A stretch of 64,000 nt of DNA, from positions 745,763,056 through 745,827,055 of the forward strand of contig OY856413.1 of the NCBI GenBank assembly GCA_963693085.1, in the 5' to 3' direction. This document shows, piece by piece, positions 10,993-25,086 of the stretch (positions are counted from its first letter, which is position 1; every line of letters starts with the position of its first letter). Both the position numbers and the translations under genes were made by a program. Source of the DNA: Alisma plantago-aquatica (Eukaryota > Streptophyta > Magnoliopsida > Alismatales > Alismataceae). The notes under the pieces were generated by a model. That model made no database searches, was not told where the DNA came from, and was given only the letters and a program-made list of their open reading frames with translations.

Positions 10993-13900
10993 CGAAATGT
11001 GGATGATTAGTGATAGTATCTAATAATGAATGTTAAGATAATGGAGTTAAAATATTATTGAATTTGAAATCATAAGAGATAACCTTTAAAGTTAAATCTA
11101 ACTTTAAAATAGCGATCCACATAGGAAAATTATCCAAGTGACCTAATTTTATTATATTTAGATAATCATGGATATCTTAATCTAATAGGTATGAATGTGC
11201 GTAAATAACCAATTCTAATAATCAAGTTTTTGTTGACTTTGTTTTAAGCTCATCATTTTATATGTTTGTGTTCTCATTCCTTAGGTTTCCTCTCTCTCCA
11301 CTCTTTCTCTCTCTCATTGAGTTCCCTATTTGGGTTTGACTTGGGTGCCTAGGCAAAGCCACGTCGAGTCTGTTTCTTCTCTACCCAGTTCTTGTTTGTT
11401 TTGAGAATCCACACTCCACATGAATGTGTTCCCCCATGCTCACTTTTTTCTTACCTCATCTTCTGCATTTATCTTTATCATCCTCTACTTATTACTCTAT
11501 TGATCATAGATTGAAAGATCCTTGTGTCGATCATATTTTTTCACCCTAACAAAGCTTGGCATCTTGTATCCACTATTTCCCATTTTCATTGACATTCCTC
11601 TATTCCACGGGCCCGCACCTATAAACAACTACCCCTTAACCATCATAGACATTGGTCTAATATTTTCCCATTATTTGGTTTCTCAATTCTTGTTAGATCC
11701 CATTTTTGAGACTCCACCTTGACTGGTCGGTAGTTTGGAGTTCATTGTGGCATGCAATTGTGACCCTAGCTTCAAAAAATATACCCAATGTATTGTAAGG
11801 TTTTTGTTCCATCGGTTTCCCATGATTTGAGATATAGTTGTATTCCCCTATTATTCTTTGTTCTTTCTCTATGATAAAATTCATATAATGATTGGGTGCT
11901 TTGAATATTGGTTTTGGTTGTTAATCCTATAAATGGCTTCCTCGTGACATTTCAAAGCATTGAAGTGTTTTGAATTTGTATGTAGTCAATGTTGATCAAC
12001 ATTGTTGTGTTCCTTACCCTCCTATTCTAATGGTTTGAGAGGAAAGTAGTAGCTTCAACATCTCCAAGACCCAAGTAAGGGCTTGTTAGGTTAGGAGGAA
12101 CTCACTAAACTCGATATTAGTACTAGTTGTCTGAGTTCTCATCAAGTTCAAAATTTTTGTTTAATTTCATGTGGCTTTTAGGTCAAACACAATATAAATT
12201 TAAGTGTGTTACCAACTATGATTCCAAAATAGGTGAGGAATATCAGTAACTGCAAAATATTTATTTCTTCAATGATTTTTTTAAACTTTCTTGTCTTGTT
12301 TAATTCATAATTTTTTATTTTTATCTAAAAAAATATAAAAAAATGCTAGTTGGAATAGAAAATAATTCTATCTATGATAAGACATCATTTTTAACCTAAA
12401 TCTAGTGATATACACAACATTTAATAACTTTAAATATTCAATGAAATAATAGGTTAAAGATATGTTGTTTGAATCTATGGGATGAACTTGACATGTTGGA
12501 ACATGAAATTTAGGTATGTTTCATATTCATATGATCCATATTTCATGATATCTTATGTACTATCTCCATCTCAATCTTAATATGATTGATGTATTATTCT
12601 TTAAAGTGCCCTTTTTATATGAGATTGATCTTGACTGAGAATCATTCATTGAAATTGATATTGATTTATCTGTAAGTTTTTAATAAGTGAAAAATGTATA
12701 TTTGTCATGTGTACCATGCTCAACTTTATTGAATTTATGATTGATTTATTTTTTCATTACATTGTTCTATTCAATTAATGGAAACCTTGAATCAATTATT
12801 TGACTAAACTTAACTTTTCTTCCTTCCCCAATAAATTCATGTTTAATTTGTTAGAATTTTTTATATATTGGTAGTAGCACATTATGGGTCTGGATGGATC
12901 ATATTGTGTAGTATTTCCCATATATGGGTAATTGTTCCTCTCATCTAGACCCATGCTCTCTCACCTTAATTATACACTATTACATAGAGGATTACATGTT
13001 CACAAACCTCCTTCCTAGGCATATATTGTGGAAGTGTTCTGGTCCTACTTTTAGACAATTGTATTCTTCTATACAATATGCATGCAATTGAAATGTATTG
13101 ATTGATTTCATTTTTGTCTTTGTATTTGATTAAGGCAAGAATCGGTCATGATAATGTTTCTTCATATAATTATTATTATTATATGAATACATTTTGAAAT
13201 CCAATTGGATCTAACCACCTTCTTCTTCATTGGGAACCTTTGATGCTTATGTCTGATGTCACTTATCCAAACATTGTCGAATTCCAATTTAATGTGTATA
13301 TCGGGGTTTCCTACTTAGAAAATTCCATTTCCTCTTCTTTTGTGGGGTGTTCCCAAGCCCTTAGGTGACAAGTACTTTGGTATAGTTAGAAGAGCTTGAC
13401 CCACAACATTCCCAACAGGAGCAGATCTTTGAGGTATATTGAAGCATCTAGGTTAACCTATGTGCCTCATTAACAATTATTTTACCAACTTTACTTTACC
13501 TTGTATAAATCATGTGTGGAACAGATTTATATTAATAAATGAGAACCATATTAGTCGGATATTTTGTTTCTACTGGTGCACCTTAGTTGTTCAGAACATA
13601 ATTTATATGTTGAGTAATGGCTACTTCATGTCTTACATAAAAATATCGTGGTGTGTGGCATGAGATGTTTCCTCTTATTCGGTTGAGTAAGGAAGTGTTT
13701 TGCTTATAAGTTCTCGCTCGTTATAGGTATCCATTGGCTGCAATTTTTGAAATCATAGAATACATATCATTAGCACAATGAATGTGTTGAGTAAGTGGGC
13801 ACGCCCCCCAAAGTAATTTAAATAAAAAGTAGCACAAGTGTTTTTGACATTTATAATTTCAAAATAAATCTTTTTTTAATAGAAAACTTTTATATCACTT

Positions 13901-14500
13901 TTATTTCCATCATGTGTACTTTGTTGTAACAAGCATGTAATACAACCACTTAATCATAAAGTCCACCAAATCCATAAGTAGACAATGTTTCACAAAGCAC
14001 CACAGAGTCCACCATGTTCATAGGTACACAAAGTTTTCACAAAGTCCCCTCAAAATAAATAAAGGGAGTACTAGTGAATTTCACATGAATATCATGATGA
14101 AAAAAATTCCAAATAATTTAGAACGATGCATAATTATGTGTTCATGTATCTAGTCACAAGAGACATAAGATGAACTTACATGCAAGAAAATCTCAAATAT
14201 GTGAAATACTACATATATAGTTCACCCAAACTACATCCTTAAATTCATAAAATTCAATTTATCTATTCATACTTTAAACCATATACCTTGTATTGGCGCA
14301 ACCTCAAATCTTGTTAAAAAAAATAGGAGCTTGAAGGTCCTTAAATAAACTTTTTTATTCTATCACTAGGTTCCTTGAATGTGATATATTATTTAGGTTT
14401 TAATTTCTTTGTGGTACATAGTATAGGTTTAGGATATATAAACCTTATTCATAATAATAAATATAGTATTAACCCTTTAAGTTGGTAGATAATTGAGTAT
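10993..14500. other. Stretch with no recognisable gene
   Basis: This AT-rich DNA has only short open frames (the longest about 67 codons) with no domain I recognise. A few phrases look like old retrotransposon leader or coding sequence, for example near 11,280-11,420 and 13,310-13,450, but none could be assigned. Confidence 0.5.
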
Positions 14501-14697
14501 ATGATTTCAAAAGTAAGATATTGTGGTATTTTCTATTATTTATTTTCCTTTTATTATCTAATTGGGCTTACTCTCCGCAAATCCATCACCTTACTTTAGT
14601 TTATGATATGTTGTGTCTCTTGTACATCATATCTTGAGATAGGTTATATATATGACTATCTATAAACCCTGATACTCATAATAAAGATTTTTCTTCA
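14500..14697 (+). mobile_element. Probable short Copia LTR, 3' part
   Basis: The run ends in taataaagatttttcttca, then GA, then TGGTATCA at 14,700, a typical join between a short Copia LTR and a tRNA-Met primer site. After eight matching bases the PBS degenerates (ACAAC instead of GAGC). The sequence to 15,050 is a pyrimidine-rich leader and then a CCACCAGCC-rich stretch, which would be the 5' part of the internal region. It is cut off by the LTR starting at 15,051. The left LTR boundary is not resolved. Confidence 0.4.
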
Positions 14698-15050
14698 GAT
14701 GGTATCAACAACAGTCATCTAGTTTCCAAAAGGGGCCTCCTCTTTTTTTTCTTTTTTCCATCTTTGTTCTTCCTTTTCTTCTTCTTATTCTACTTCTCTT
14801 CCCACCAAACCACCAGCCACACCCCACTGTGACCTCGCCTCCACCAGCCACCACCTACACGTGGTGCTCGATAATCCACTGCACATGCAGTGTGCAACCA
14901 CTGGTTGAATGGATGGCAATTGCATGTTGATGCACCACCACACGAATGAAGTCCAAGGGGCAGTTTCCTAGGTTAGCCACCATTGTGGCCCTTGAGCTGG
15001 GTGGTGATTTCCAGTGGCATGTCTTTGTTGTCATTGTCTCTAGGGGTATC

Positions 15051-16636
15051 TGTTGGTGATATGCCCTATGAGGCAATCATATTGTGATTGTAATGACACA
15101 TCTTGTAATTTATTTGATTATTAACAAAGCCAATACCAATTATTTTGTTCTTTTTGATATAAGATAATTAATAAATATAACGATGTCCTAATAATGTATG
15201 ACTCAATAACATGTGAATTCAGGTTGAGAACCTGAATATGAGAGTGTGTGTATGTTAAGAGTATTTATTGTTGTCTTAGTTCCTAGTTGAATATTATTGT
15301 GGATATTAGGACAACACTAACACGTCATGAATAGTATGTGTGTTGATTGATGATTGGCTCATTGTTTATGATATTGAATATTAAATGAAATGCATAATTA
15401 CTTGTTATGAACAAGTGTACTACATAGACACACTTTAAGTGTGATACATAGAAGCCAATAATGGTGGTTAGAATCACATTTCAATGTGATAGTGGTGATT
15501 GCGATCCTTAGACGTGAAGTCACTACAAGGATTGTGTGTTGTTTAATGTGCTTTAATTCGACTTCACATGACCTTGACAAGGATTGCTATACAAGTAGAT
15601 AAAGGGAGTATATAATCATTGTAACACAAGTCACAATACTAGGTTTGAGTTGTTCTTCAACTTCTCCAATTACTTGGGCGGCAATGAAGTCTAGATAGAT
15701 ATCAATCATTGCTTGCAAAGTCATAATTTGATTATGAACATTGAAATAGGAGTATAATTGGGGAAACGATTAGAAATGTTCCAAGTCAAATTGATTACTA
15801 AATGTTTAGGTAATCAACTAGAATAATATTAGAATATAATCCAGGATGATTGGTTAAAAGGTTTTAAGCCAATTGATTGGATTTAAGTATTTAAATTATA
15901 TGATATGTTGACCGGCTAACCCTAAGTTGATTGGTTAGATTTTACGTCTGGGTGACGAAAAAGTAGTTAATTAATTAATGGAATTAATTTATTAATTAAT
16001 TAGTGACATGATTCCAATAATATACTAAGTGCATGTTTGTTTGTCCACAAGTGTCCTCCTTTAAACCCAACAGCAACTTTTGCTTCCCAAGGTTTAGGGA
16101 AATCATGCTTCCTTCCTTTTCCATTTATAGCCGGGTCATGAGATATGCTCAATACATGATCCCCTAAGTCGGCATCATCCCTAAGAGAGAGAGAAGGAGA
16201 ATTACAGTGATTCTAGAAGTAACCAAGGAAAAGACTTCTCCTACCCACCAACTCTAATAGCATGATGAGGAGTTCCACTCCATCTGTGTGGATTATGTAA
16301 GGATGCATGCATCGCGCGAATACATTTTTAGGACATCAATGAGGACCGTGTGTGCACATGAAGAGAAACACACCCCATCACATGAGGACGTTTGTAGACT
16401 TTCTCGGTGACAAGGCATACCTTGTGAACCCTCTTTCCAAATACATCATTATCAATGAGATATGTTTGTAGAATGCATGGAGAAGTATTTTTTTGTTGCT
16501 TCCTCTTCTCATGTCACCTCCACAATTCCTAATAGTATATATTCCCATTTGCTTGATTTTTTTCTCAGGGATTCGTAGATTACTATGTCCTTTAGAGTTG
16601 CACCTATGGCCCCTTGATCATGTGTTTTCTAGCATA
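15051..16636 (+). mobile_element. Angela/Tork-type Copia LTR, end uncertain
   Basis: It begins TGTTGGTGATATGCCCTATG, the start typical of Angela-like Copia LTRs and similar to the minus-strand start of the LTR at 63,464 (TGTTGGTATGTATGCCC). No pol sequence follows, so it is a solo or truncated LTR. I place the end tentatively at ...ttttctagcatagca (16,636); CCCAACA near 16,073 is an alternative. No target-site duplication was found for either. Confidence 0.45.
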
Positions 16637-16735
16637 GCAATCTTTGTAGGAATTTGACTAGTACTCCCCACCTTCTCTATCACCCATAGGATCTTATTGG
16701 TGGAATGTTGATCTTAACATGATTAGGGTTTGACT

Positions 16736-19420
16736 TGATTAGTTAAGTTCCTTCAGGTGATTTAAGGTTGCATCAATTAGTTTACCTTAAAGAATTCTAC
16801 AAATAATAAGGGTAGATTTGCAACTTCAGAAGATATAAAATGTATAAAGTATAAACTTGTCACATCATTAGATGGTACTATTTCACTTACATACATGCGA
16901 AAATCATCATCATACCACCATGGGATATTGATCCCTTATTACATCATACAGAGGATATCACTTCAATTAGGGCACAATGCCATGTCTAAAGTCATAAGAC
17001 CATTCACGTTGTTCCCTGCAACAACGTCATTATTTCTCCATGCCTCATCAAGGCTCATCATCATACATGTGATACATAAGAGGTACAACAATCATGTACT
17101 TGAATTAGGGTTAAGGTTAAAGCAAACTGAATTAGGATTTCTAAAATAGAAATAAATATAAACCCTAATAATTATCATCTCCAACAAACATGGAAGAAAA
17201 TAAGTCAAACATCATCATCACAAAGTCAACAAACATTGTGACATGTAGACCAGAAAACATCATCAACCACTTAGGATTAGTGGTGTCATCGACTGTTGAG
17301 AACTAGGTCACACCATTCTTGACGACCGAAGAAATCACCAACCTCAGTGACCCCAAAGTCAGGCACATAGGCAACCGCTGAGACTAGGTGCACCATCTTC
17401 ATCAACTGTTGAGGATTAGCCAACTTGGAAACTATTGAAGGTTAACCCTCTTTAGTGACCACAAGGTTTAGGTGATACAATCAACCACTAAAAAACATAA
17501 GCATGGAGACTGAACAAAACTTGAATCCATAGCAACCACTTATGGTTTCATCACCATCATCGACCACATAAAATCCAAGACCCAAACGTCCATTCAAGTC
17601 CAGCATTCAACGACCACATAGGTGAAATCTTATCAACTAAGAATATGGAAAACAAAAACTCATCAACCACTAAGAAGGAAAGTCCTTGGTGACCAAAACA
17701 TGTAGTCCATCTTGGAGACCACTAAACATCAACATCCTTGTAGGAATACAAGTTGATCACCACTATGAAATTGAAAACCATCAAGGTCTAACATGAGAGA
17801 AGCAAAAGCATGATTTATGAGAGAGAAAAAGCAACATTTCCACCAACATGCATGCATCAAAACTTCCATATTTAAGGTAGATTCATGCACAAGGTTTAGG
17901 GTTCATCTAAAGAGAGATATCTACTCAAGGTCACCATGAACACAAACCCTAGATCAAGACATTATCATTATACTTGTAATCACATTTTAGAGAAAGATTA
18001 AATGATACAAAGTAAAAGTAAGCAATAAAAATGGGGATAGTATATAACTCACCTTAGAGTTGATGTGGAAAATCCAAACATCAAGGAAGCTCCAAGAAAA
18101 GAGAGAGAAACCTAGCTTGATCACCAATATAGGCCAATCTAGATCCACCTTCAAGAAAGAGACAAACCCTAGGTCAATGAAGCAATAATGAGAGAAAAAT
18201 CCTAGGAATGAAGGCAAAGAAGAGAAGTTCTTCAAGCTCATCTCTAGCACTACCATGGAACACCATGGATTCGTCCAAGAAGATAAAGAAAAAGGGTAGG
18301 AGAACAATAAAAGGTGGATAAAAGATAGGGGTCTCACTCACAAAGGTCAAGAAGAAGAGCAAGGATGCTCCAAACGATCTCAAGGAGGGTTGCTTCAAAC
18401 CCTTTCTCAACATGCAAGATGGATCGTCTACCTTCTCTAAGCTTGAACTCCTTCTCCACCACAAAACTAAAGGGGACGAGCTCCAAGAGAAAGAAGAGAT
18501 AAAGAGGGTGCAAAGGGGTTAGTTTCATGAAAGGACTTTAGAGGTTCATATAACATAAGGTTGGAGAGAGAGAAAGAAGGTTAGGTGTCATGTTAAGACA
18601 TGTCTTGTGTCCACCAGATCTCATCCATGCAAGAACTACCATCAAGCATGCATCCGGGGCATTAAAACCAAGAAATAATACCAACCACTAGGTCCATGAA
18701 AACTGATCGATTGTTTAGATTCTCAGCGAACACCCTGGCCAAAAACTTAAAGGGTCGCTTAAGATCTGAAAAGAAATTGGTCGCTTAAAACCAAACCCTA
18801 TGGTTCTTGGCTACTGAACTGATCAATTGTTGAGATTCTCAGCAAACACCCTAGCCAAAAACTTAAAGGGTCGCTTAAGATCTGAAAAACAATCGGTCGC
18901 TTAAAACCAAACCCAATGGTTCTTGGCTACTGAATTGGGTCACGGGCTCATCGATCACCAAGACCATAAGGCACACACCAAACACAATTGAACATGGATC
19001 AAAATATTCGTAGAGACCTCCAAAAACAAAGCTCGTCAGTCAAACACACATCAAGGCCAACCATCAACTAGGGCATCTATGCAAACCATAATATCAACAC
19101 ATAATGTCACCTCATCAAACCAAGGTATAATAAGGTGCCACAAAGCACCACTATATACAACATGATTTTAAAATATTTGAGGAACAACAAACATGTGACA
19201 AATTGCAAGAAAAAACCAAAACATGGGTAAATTGCTATTAAGTCTGAAACAAGCACATAAAAGCATAACTAAACTCAAACAACATCCAAACTGGACCAAA
19301 TTTGAAACATAATCTTGTCACATGTTATCAAAGAACATAATAAGATTTTATTAAAGTTTTAAGCATCAAATCATGCTAATCAAGAAAGATGAACTGAAAA
19401 GCTTGGTCAGGGGTCTTACA
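16736..19420 (-). mobile_element. Probable solo LTR (2,685 bp) with 5-bp duplication TGACT
   Basis: The right edge GGGGTCTTACA is, on the minus strand, the common plant LTR start TGTAAGACCCC. The left edge begins TGATTAG. The same five bases TGACT flank both sides (16,731-16,735 and 19,421-19,425), and the ends obey the TG...CA rule. No PBS or PPT adjoins, so it would be a solo LTR. The boundaries are my inference from one 5-bp match. The minus-strand frames at 17,987-18,528 lie inside it and are low-complexity. Confidence 0.45.
18701..18932. repeat. Two tandem copies of a 116-bp unit
   Basis: The unit starting aactgatcgattg at 18,701 repeats at 18,817 (aactgatcaattg). The shared parts include the phrase cttaaagggtcgcttaagat and a second gtcgcttaaaacc. 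The copies differ by a few substitutions. It lies inside the probable solo LTR. Confidence 0.75.
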
Positions 19421-19425
19421 TGACT

Positions 19426-21617
19426 TATCCTTAATTATAGGACTTTGTGCTAGATTTCAAACTAATACTAATAAATTATATTCTTGATATAATCAAAAGA
19501 ACCTTAAGATAGCTTACCAAAATAAGTGAATATTGTCTTTCGTATCACTAGGTGAAATTTTTTAAGTTATAGTTGATAACAATGTGGATGATGTTAGACC
19601 AAGAATTGAAACGAAAATCACTAGTACTTCCTAATTTTTATCCACCAGTGCCACTACGACAAATACCATTATACGTGGTAATCCATTCCCCAGTTCTATA
19701 TGCATGCCATAAGTTATAACTAAAAGCAATCAAGCTAAAGCGGCACCATCCATATAATGCCTCAAAAAGGTTATCCACCGCCAACTCCTGGGCCCAAAAA
19801 GGATATAACTCCTAATTATCATATTTTTAAAAAGTTTATCACAACTCTTTCTCCGCTCCAGTCTAATTATCAACTATTCGTCTAACTACCTTCCCAAAAT
19901 CTTACATGGCTTTCCGGTCCACAAAAGGCACATGTCGTGCTTCCTTCCCAAATCGCGTGAAGGTCCACAAAAGGCGCACAACGTGGTTCCTTCCCAAATT
20001 GCCGAAGTTTCTTCCTTCCGAAATTGTGTGACGTTGTTTCTTTCCCTAATTGTTCATCGAAGGTCGAGTGTTTTAGTTCTCTGAAGTCAATACAGCGTTG
20101 GTGTGAGGCCATCTCCATTATTTCCCTCACTTTCTCCCGCTTGCTTTCGCTTTCTACTCTCATCTCTGTCGTCACCAATTGCAGGTGTGAAGCCAGCAGT
20201 ATCGTGAAAATTAATGGTTAGTACCGCACTCGGTCACGTACAACAACTAGGTTTGCCATGTATTTCTCCACAGTCTAGATTTAAACTCACTAAGTCTGTG
20301 TCTGTCTTCTCTCTATATTGGTAGACAATATCTACTTCTTGCAGCATAGGTGGATCAGAATTGTGTCTCCTAGTACTCGAGAACGAGATAACCAATGTCA
20401 CCATCAACAACAAGACAACAAGTATGATATTGTCATTGACTGATTGTACTATACTCTGTTCAAATTTTGTAACACTAAATATCGAGACGTCTTCCATCTA
20501 AACTTCATTTTTCTTCATACAGTAGTGTTCATTTCTCTGATGTCCATTTATGCAGTAAGGGATACGAACTTCTTGTTTCTACCGTTGGATGATTTTTAGA
20601 AGAATATTTCATAGATCGGAAAGGAGGTAAAACCCTGGTCTAATTTTATATATTTCTGATCCATATAGAAACACATAATTTTGTATGATGTACATTTGTG
20701 TATTAAATAGGTAGATTTTCAGGTTTTTGTTAGTATGTAGGTTCTCAAAAAAAAAATATAAAAGGAAAAATAAAAGACCTTGTTATTTCATCTATGTGTG
20801 GTTTTCTTACAAATTGTAAAATTCTTAAATGAATAGAAAAGGTCATCGCTTCTTTCCTAGGCTTTTTGTTAGACATTCATTGTGAATTTGTTGTATTTAT
20901 GATGAATCGTAAATTTCACCACTGATACATATCAAATATATGAAAAGCCATTTCAAGTTCGTTTACATTGGAAAGGTGTTTTCTATATCTAGCCAAAATT
21001 AGACGCTTCGTTAGGCATTTATCAAATATAATTCGCTTTTTACAAAAAAAAATTGTGAATCATGCACATGATAGTTCCTGTACGTATATTAGTAAAATCA
21101 CTCTTATGCATTTAAATTTTGATGAATAATCACAAAAAGTGAATTTTAGAGACTGGGTAGGTTAGATATTTATTGGTATTATAGTTAATAAGGCTTCTTC
21201 CAAAGCACTGCAAGCATGAAACTTTGCATCCAAACGGTTAGGTAACCATAGTGGGTTCCTAGGGGTGTTTATGCTTGATCTAAGACATCAAGATCCAAAT
21301 AAGCATGAACTATATCTAATTGATCACGTTAGATCAACTTGATTCATTTTTGCATTAGAATAGGTCTAGTTTGGGCATAATCGGTGTTATTTGGTCTAGA
21401 TACTTATGCTTTGGTAAAATTAACCTCTCTAGGGAAAAATTGAGGAAGCTATGTTTCTTAGATAAAGTTATGCCAAATGATTTATTAGTTTGACTAAAAA
21501 GGGAAAGTTCGGTTAGAGTTAGGCCTCGTTAGCTAATCTAGATCAAGTTAGAAAAAATAGGAATAATTAGCATTAGTTTGGGTCATGCTTGATGTCACCT
21601 TTTTTAGTTACAATTGA
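19426..21617. other. Stretch with no recognisable gene; GC-richer island at 19,900-20,230
   Basis: Most is AT-rich and featureless. The island at 19,900-20,230 holds two copies, about 55 bp apart, of a block starting ggtccacaaaaggc and containing ttccttcccaaat. It ends in a pyrimidine-rich run and a possible splice donor (atg/gttagt near 20,217). It could be the 5' end of a lost gene or a TE promoter. No protein was recognised. Confidence 0.35.
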
Positions 21618-24600
21618 CACTACAAAAATCTCGCAACTCCTCACACTTCATCAATTTCTATGCTTATGACTTAAATATGGCCAAGTATGACTATGACAAC
21701 TGATTAAGTCACTTAAAGGATATACCAACATAAATTATGTTTGAATTTTGTTGAATTAGATCAAATTGATATAGTTTAGCATTGAAACGAGTCTTATTAG
21801 GCCACACCCGATCTAGTTGGACAACTTGTTGTCATTTGGGCTAATCATGTTTATCTTGTAACGATATAACATTGTTGGGTTTAATATAGGGAAAATTGGG
21901 TCTATTTTGATCATGTTATACCAAATTATGTCTTATTTTTTTATAAATTTTGGCAAGCTAGGTTTGAGTTAAGCCAAGTAATCTAATCTATATAAAGTTA
22001 GCTAAATGAGGGAATATTAGGTCAAGTTTAGGGCACATTAGGTGACTTTTTCCATTTTATGATTGATCAGACTTAGTGAGAGCCACATATATGCAATTTT
22101 AACTTTATATATGTGAATTATAAAAACTAAAAATTTCCCTTTGAATGTCTAGACTCCATCTTAGGAGATTCTTGGATGAGTGGACCAATTACACGTATTC
22201 ACAAGTATGAGTATATTTTATAATTTCCCACTATTGGAAGTATATGGAAATTCATTTTAACTGCCATCAACATTCCATTCAGCCAAGTATATTGTATCCA
22301 ACATGTCTCTCAGAAACTGTGGATGGATTTTTCCTTTTTTCCAAACCGTCGACATTTTTTTCCGAATTTTCAATTAATTTTTTTCTTCATTGCATAACTT
22401 TGAAGTTAATTTATTTTGTTTCTATGCTATAATACTTTTCCATATCAATTATCAAGTTTAGCACACACTATTGTCTCGTGCATGAATTGGAAAGTTTCAT
22501 ATATGCAACACTTCTTCCTCACCATGAAAAAAGAATCTTTAAACTTGCTATTGTTGGTACGTACACAAGTAGAGTGTTGACGATGGGAGATGGGAAGCCT
22601 ACATCTATCAAAATATGAATAAAAAGATGAACATATGTCTTGTATGTATGTAATGGTTATAAATAGTCTACGATTTAGACAATCACCTAAACCAACCACC
22701 TTTGACCAATTATCATTTATAACTAAATGTTTTAAATTAAATGGAAAAATATATTGAAGAATTTGAAAAGAGGTATATCCCTCTTAAAATTTTCTATGCA
22801 AATAATTAGAGACTGATCTTCAAAATTGCTTATATATAACATAAAAGGCGATGGTCATAATTTTTTTTTCTCATCTAAAATAGCAATCTTTTCTTCTTAT
22901 GGTACACGTATTGAATGATTTTTAGAATGATAAATGAGAGCTCAAGAATAGACTATTTTCATATGTGTATGTTAGGTTTATAATTACATGCAAATTCTAC
23001 TATCATAAGTTTTATACAATGTTCATCTATGTAGAAGTCTCCTGATTTGTTTAATCCATCATTCTAGGAATGAGTTTTTAATCATGCATATAACAACTTC
23101 TCTTAACCAATTTCCAATATCAGAAAACTCAACCCTATGTAAACTAAATGGAATAAAGGATTCTAACATCAAAATCTTCATTTGAGATATTTTCTAGCAT
23201 TTATATATTCAATATATAAAATTGATGGATGTAAAAGTATATCTTAAATAATATAAACTTTTTATTTAATCAATGAAAAGAAGTACATTTATACAATTTC
23301 ATTTTTCTTGGTTGAACTAGGAAGCGTAGGGCTTGTAAGGGCCCCTTTAAGTCATTTTCAGGGTTCATTAACTTAGTTTAGGTCAAAATTTTATCGCTTT
23401 AGGTCATATAGGGTTAAAGTGGCTCAAAATAAGTACGTGTATGTACAATTTTTGTTTTATAGGTCAAAATCATATTAGATTTAGGTTTATTAGGAGCAAT
23501 TAGATTTTATCCCTCTATTTGCATAATTTGGTAAATCATGTCATGTTGTGTAGAATATAGGTAATGTTGGGGAAATTTAGGTGATTTGGTTCTAATTATG
23601 TTTGACTAAAATATATATAGGGGGAAATTAAGTCTCATTTAGGCTTAATCCAGGTCTACTTATGAATACTTTTAGGTCATGTTAGGTGTAGTTTTGGTGT
23701 GTAAATGCTCGACTAATCTTGTTAATGTAAATCCTAATAGACTAAACAACTAAAATAAAATAAATGCAACATATATATATATATTGATTATTTATAATCA
23801 TGTAGTGGATACCCTTTATGATGGCATTCAACCTTTAAAATGCGGGTTGTAAAATATTCCTCCTTTCCATTTACTCATTTGCTTCATGAAATTGTGTTTC
23901 ATTTGGTTCTAGTTGAAAACTACACGATATTAATCATCAAACACACCCATGATCTTGTTAGAAAGTCATTTTATATTTTTCCTATCATCATTATATGTAA
24001 TTAAATAATGAAAGATTCAATACATGTTATATGGTTCTAATATCATTTTAACATCATTAATCTACAAGCTATGTATTTTTAGTAGGGATTTCCTCCATTA
24101 AAATCTCTAAATTATTTTTTAAGTGATTATATAGGTTTTAGTAAATACACTACTTTTTGACACTAAAAAGGGTGTTCTTCAACTTGGGCTACTAAGTGAG
24201 TTTCCTTTTAATCTTATCATGGAACTATATATCTGTAACTTATAGTTTATCTGTTATGATATATGATGTCAAGTAAGATTGATAATTTTTCGTTTAGCAA
24301 AATTAATTTAATGATTAATTTTTTTAATGAACATAGTAAATTATCAAAATTTCCATGTATTCTAATGATCTTCTATCAAAAACTTTTTTTTAAAATTTGT
24401 TGTAACTCCCATCTTATAGTTATGCCAATTACAAGTGTTGTTAATGTGATTTTTGAATGGAAGTCATTGAGTTAGCTTGTTGTGATAAACTTTTTAAATA
24501 TATCAAAAAATATAGTTCATCTATGTAACTCCCATTTTCTAATTATGTTAACTACAAGTGTTCTTAATGTTTTTTTTAATGGAAGTCATCAAGTTAGCTT

Positions 24601-24784
24601 ATTGTGATAAACATTTTAAGTATATCCTTTTAACTAAAATATAGTTCATCTCTGTAACTCCCCTTTTCTAATTTTGCTAACTACAAGTGTTGTTAATGCA
24701 TTCTTTGAAATGGAAGTCACCAAGTTAGCTTATTGTGATAAAAAACTTAAGTATATCCTTTTACCTATAATATAGTTAATTTTT
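21618..24784 (+). mobile_element. Possible 5' non-coding part of the CACTA element
   Basis: CACTACAAAAATC at 21,618 has the form of a CACTA terminus, and the first transposase exon begins about 3.2 kb downstream on the same strand. Between them are degenerate repeats built on phrases such as ttaggtcatgttag (21,540-22,060 and 23,330-23,700), which would suit subterminal repeats. No matching right terminus was found, so the link is an inference. Confidence 0.3.
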
Positions 24785-24785
24785 G
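24401..24785 (+). repeat. Three tandem copies of a 123-129 bp unit before the CACTA exon
   Basis: Units start with tgtaactccc at 24,401, 24,524 and 24,653. Each contains ctacaagtgtt, aatggaagtca and agttagcttattgtgataaa or close variants. The last unit runs into ttaatttttgtag, a plausible 3' splice site, just before the coding sequence. The array thus probably lies in an intron or leader of the transposase gene. Confidence 0.75.
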
Positions 24786-25086
24786 TAGGATTGAATGGTT
24801 GGACTTAATAAGAGTTGGATGCAAAACAAAAATAGATTGTCATAAGAATACATTAACAGTGTTACAAAATTTATTCAGTTTGCTTCCAGAATTGTAGAGA
24901 TTAACGGAATGATTCCTTGCCCCTATGTGAAATTTATTAATATGACCTACAAAAGTAAAGATGAAGTTAGCACCAATTTGATTGCTCATGGTATAAACGA
25001 GTGGTATAAGTGTTGGGTGACACATGGAGAATCAATTCAGTATAGTAGTTATGATGATAATGTTGATGGTGATATTGAGGCTCATT
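24785..25086 (+). pseudogene. CACTA (En/Spm) transposase, N-terminal part
   Basis: The plus-strand frame beginning NKSWMQNKNR continues through FIQFA, GMIPCPYVKFIN and LIAHGINEWYKCWVTHGE. This is the pattern of the transposase-associated domain at the start of plant CACTA tnp2 proteins (KSWM, then a Cys-containing segment, then HL...W..HGE). At least one in-frame stop interrupts it (after NRLS), and a usual Cys has been replaced. The frame is cut at 25,087 by a Copia LTR and resumes at 28,825. A 3' splice site (ttttgtag) sits directly upstream. It is a dead copy. Confidence 0.75.

Noticed and set aside
24148..24175. CACTA terminus CACTACTTTTTGACAC
   Set aside because: No inverted partner was found and there is no 3-bp duplication; it could be chance in AT-rich DNA.
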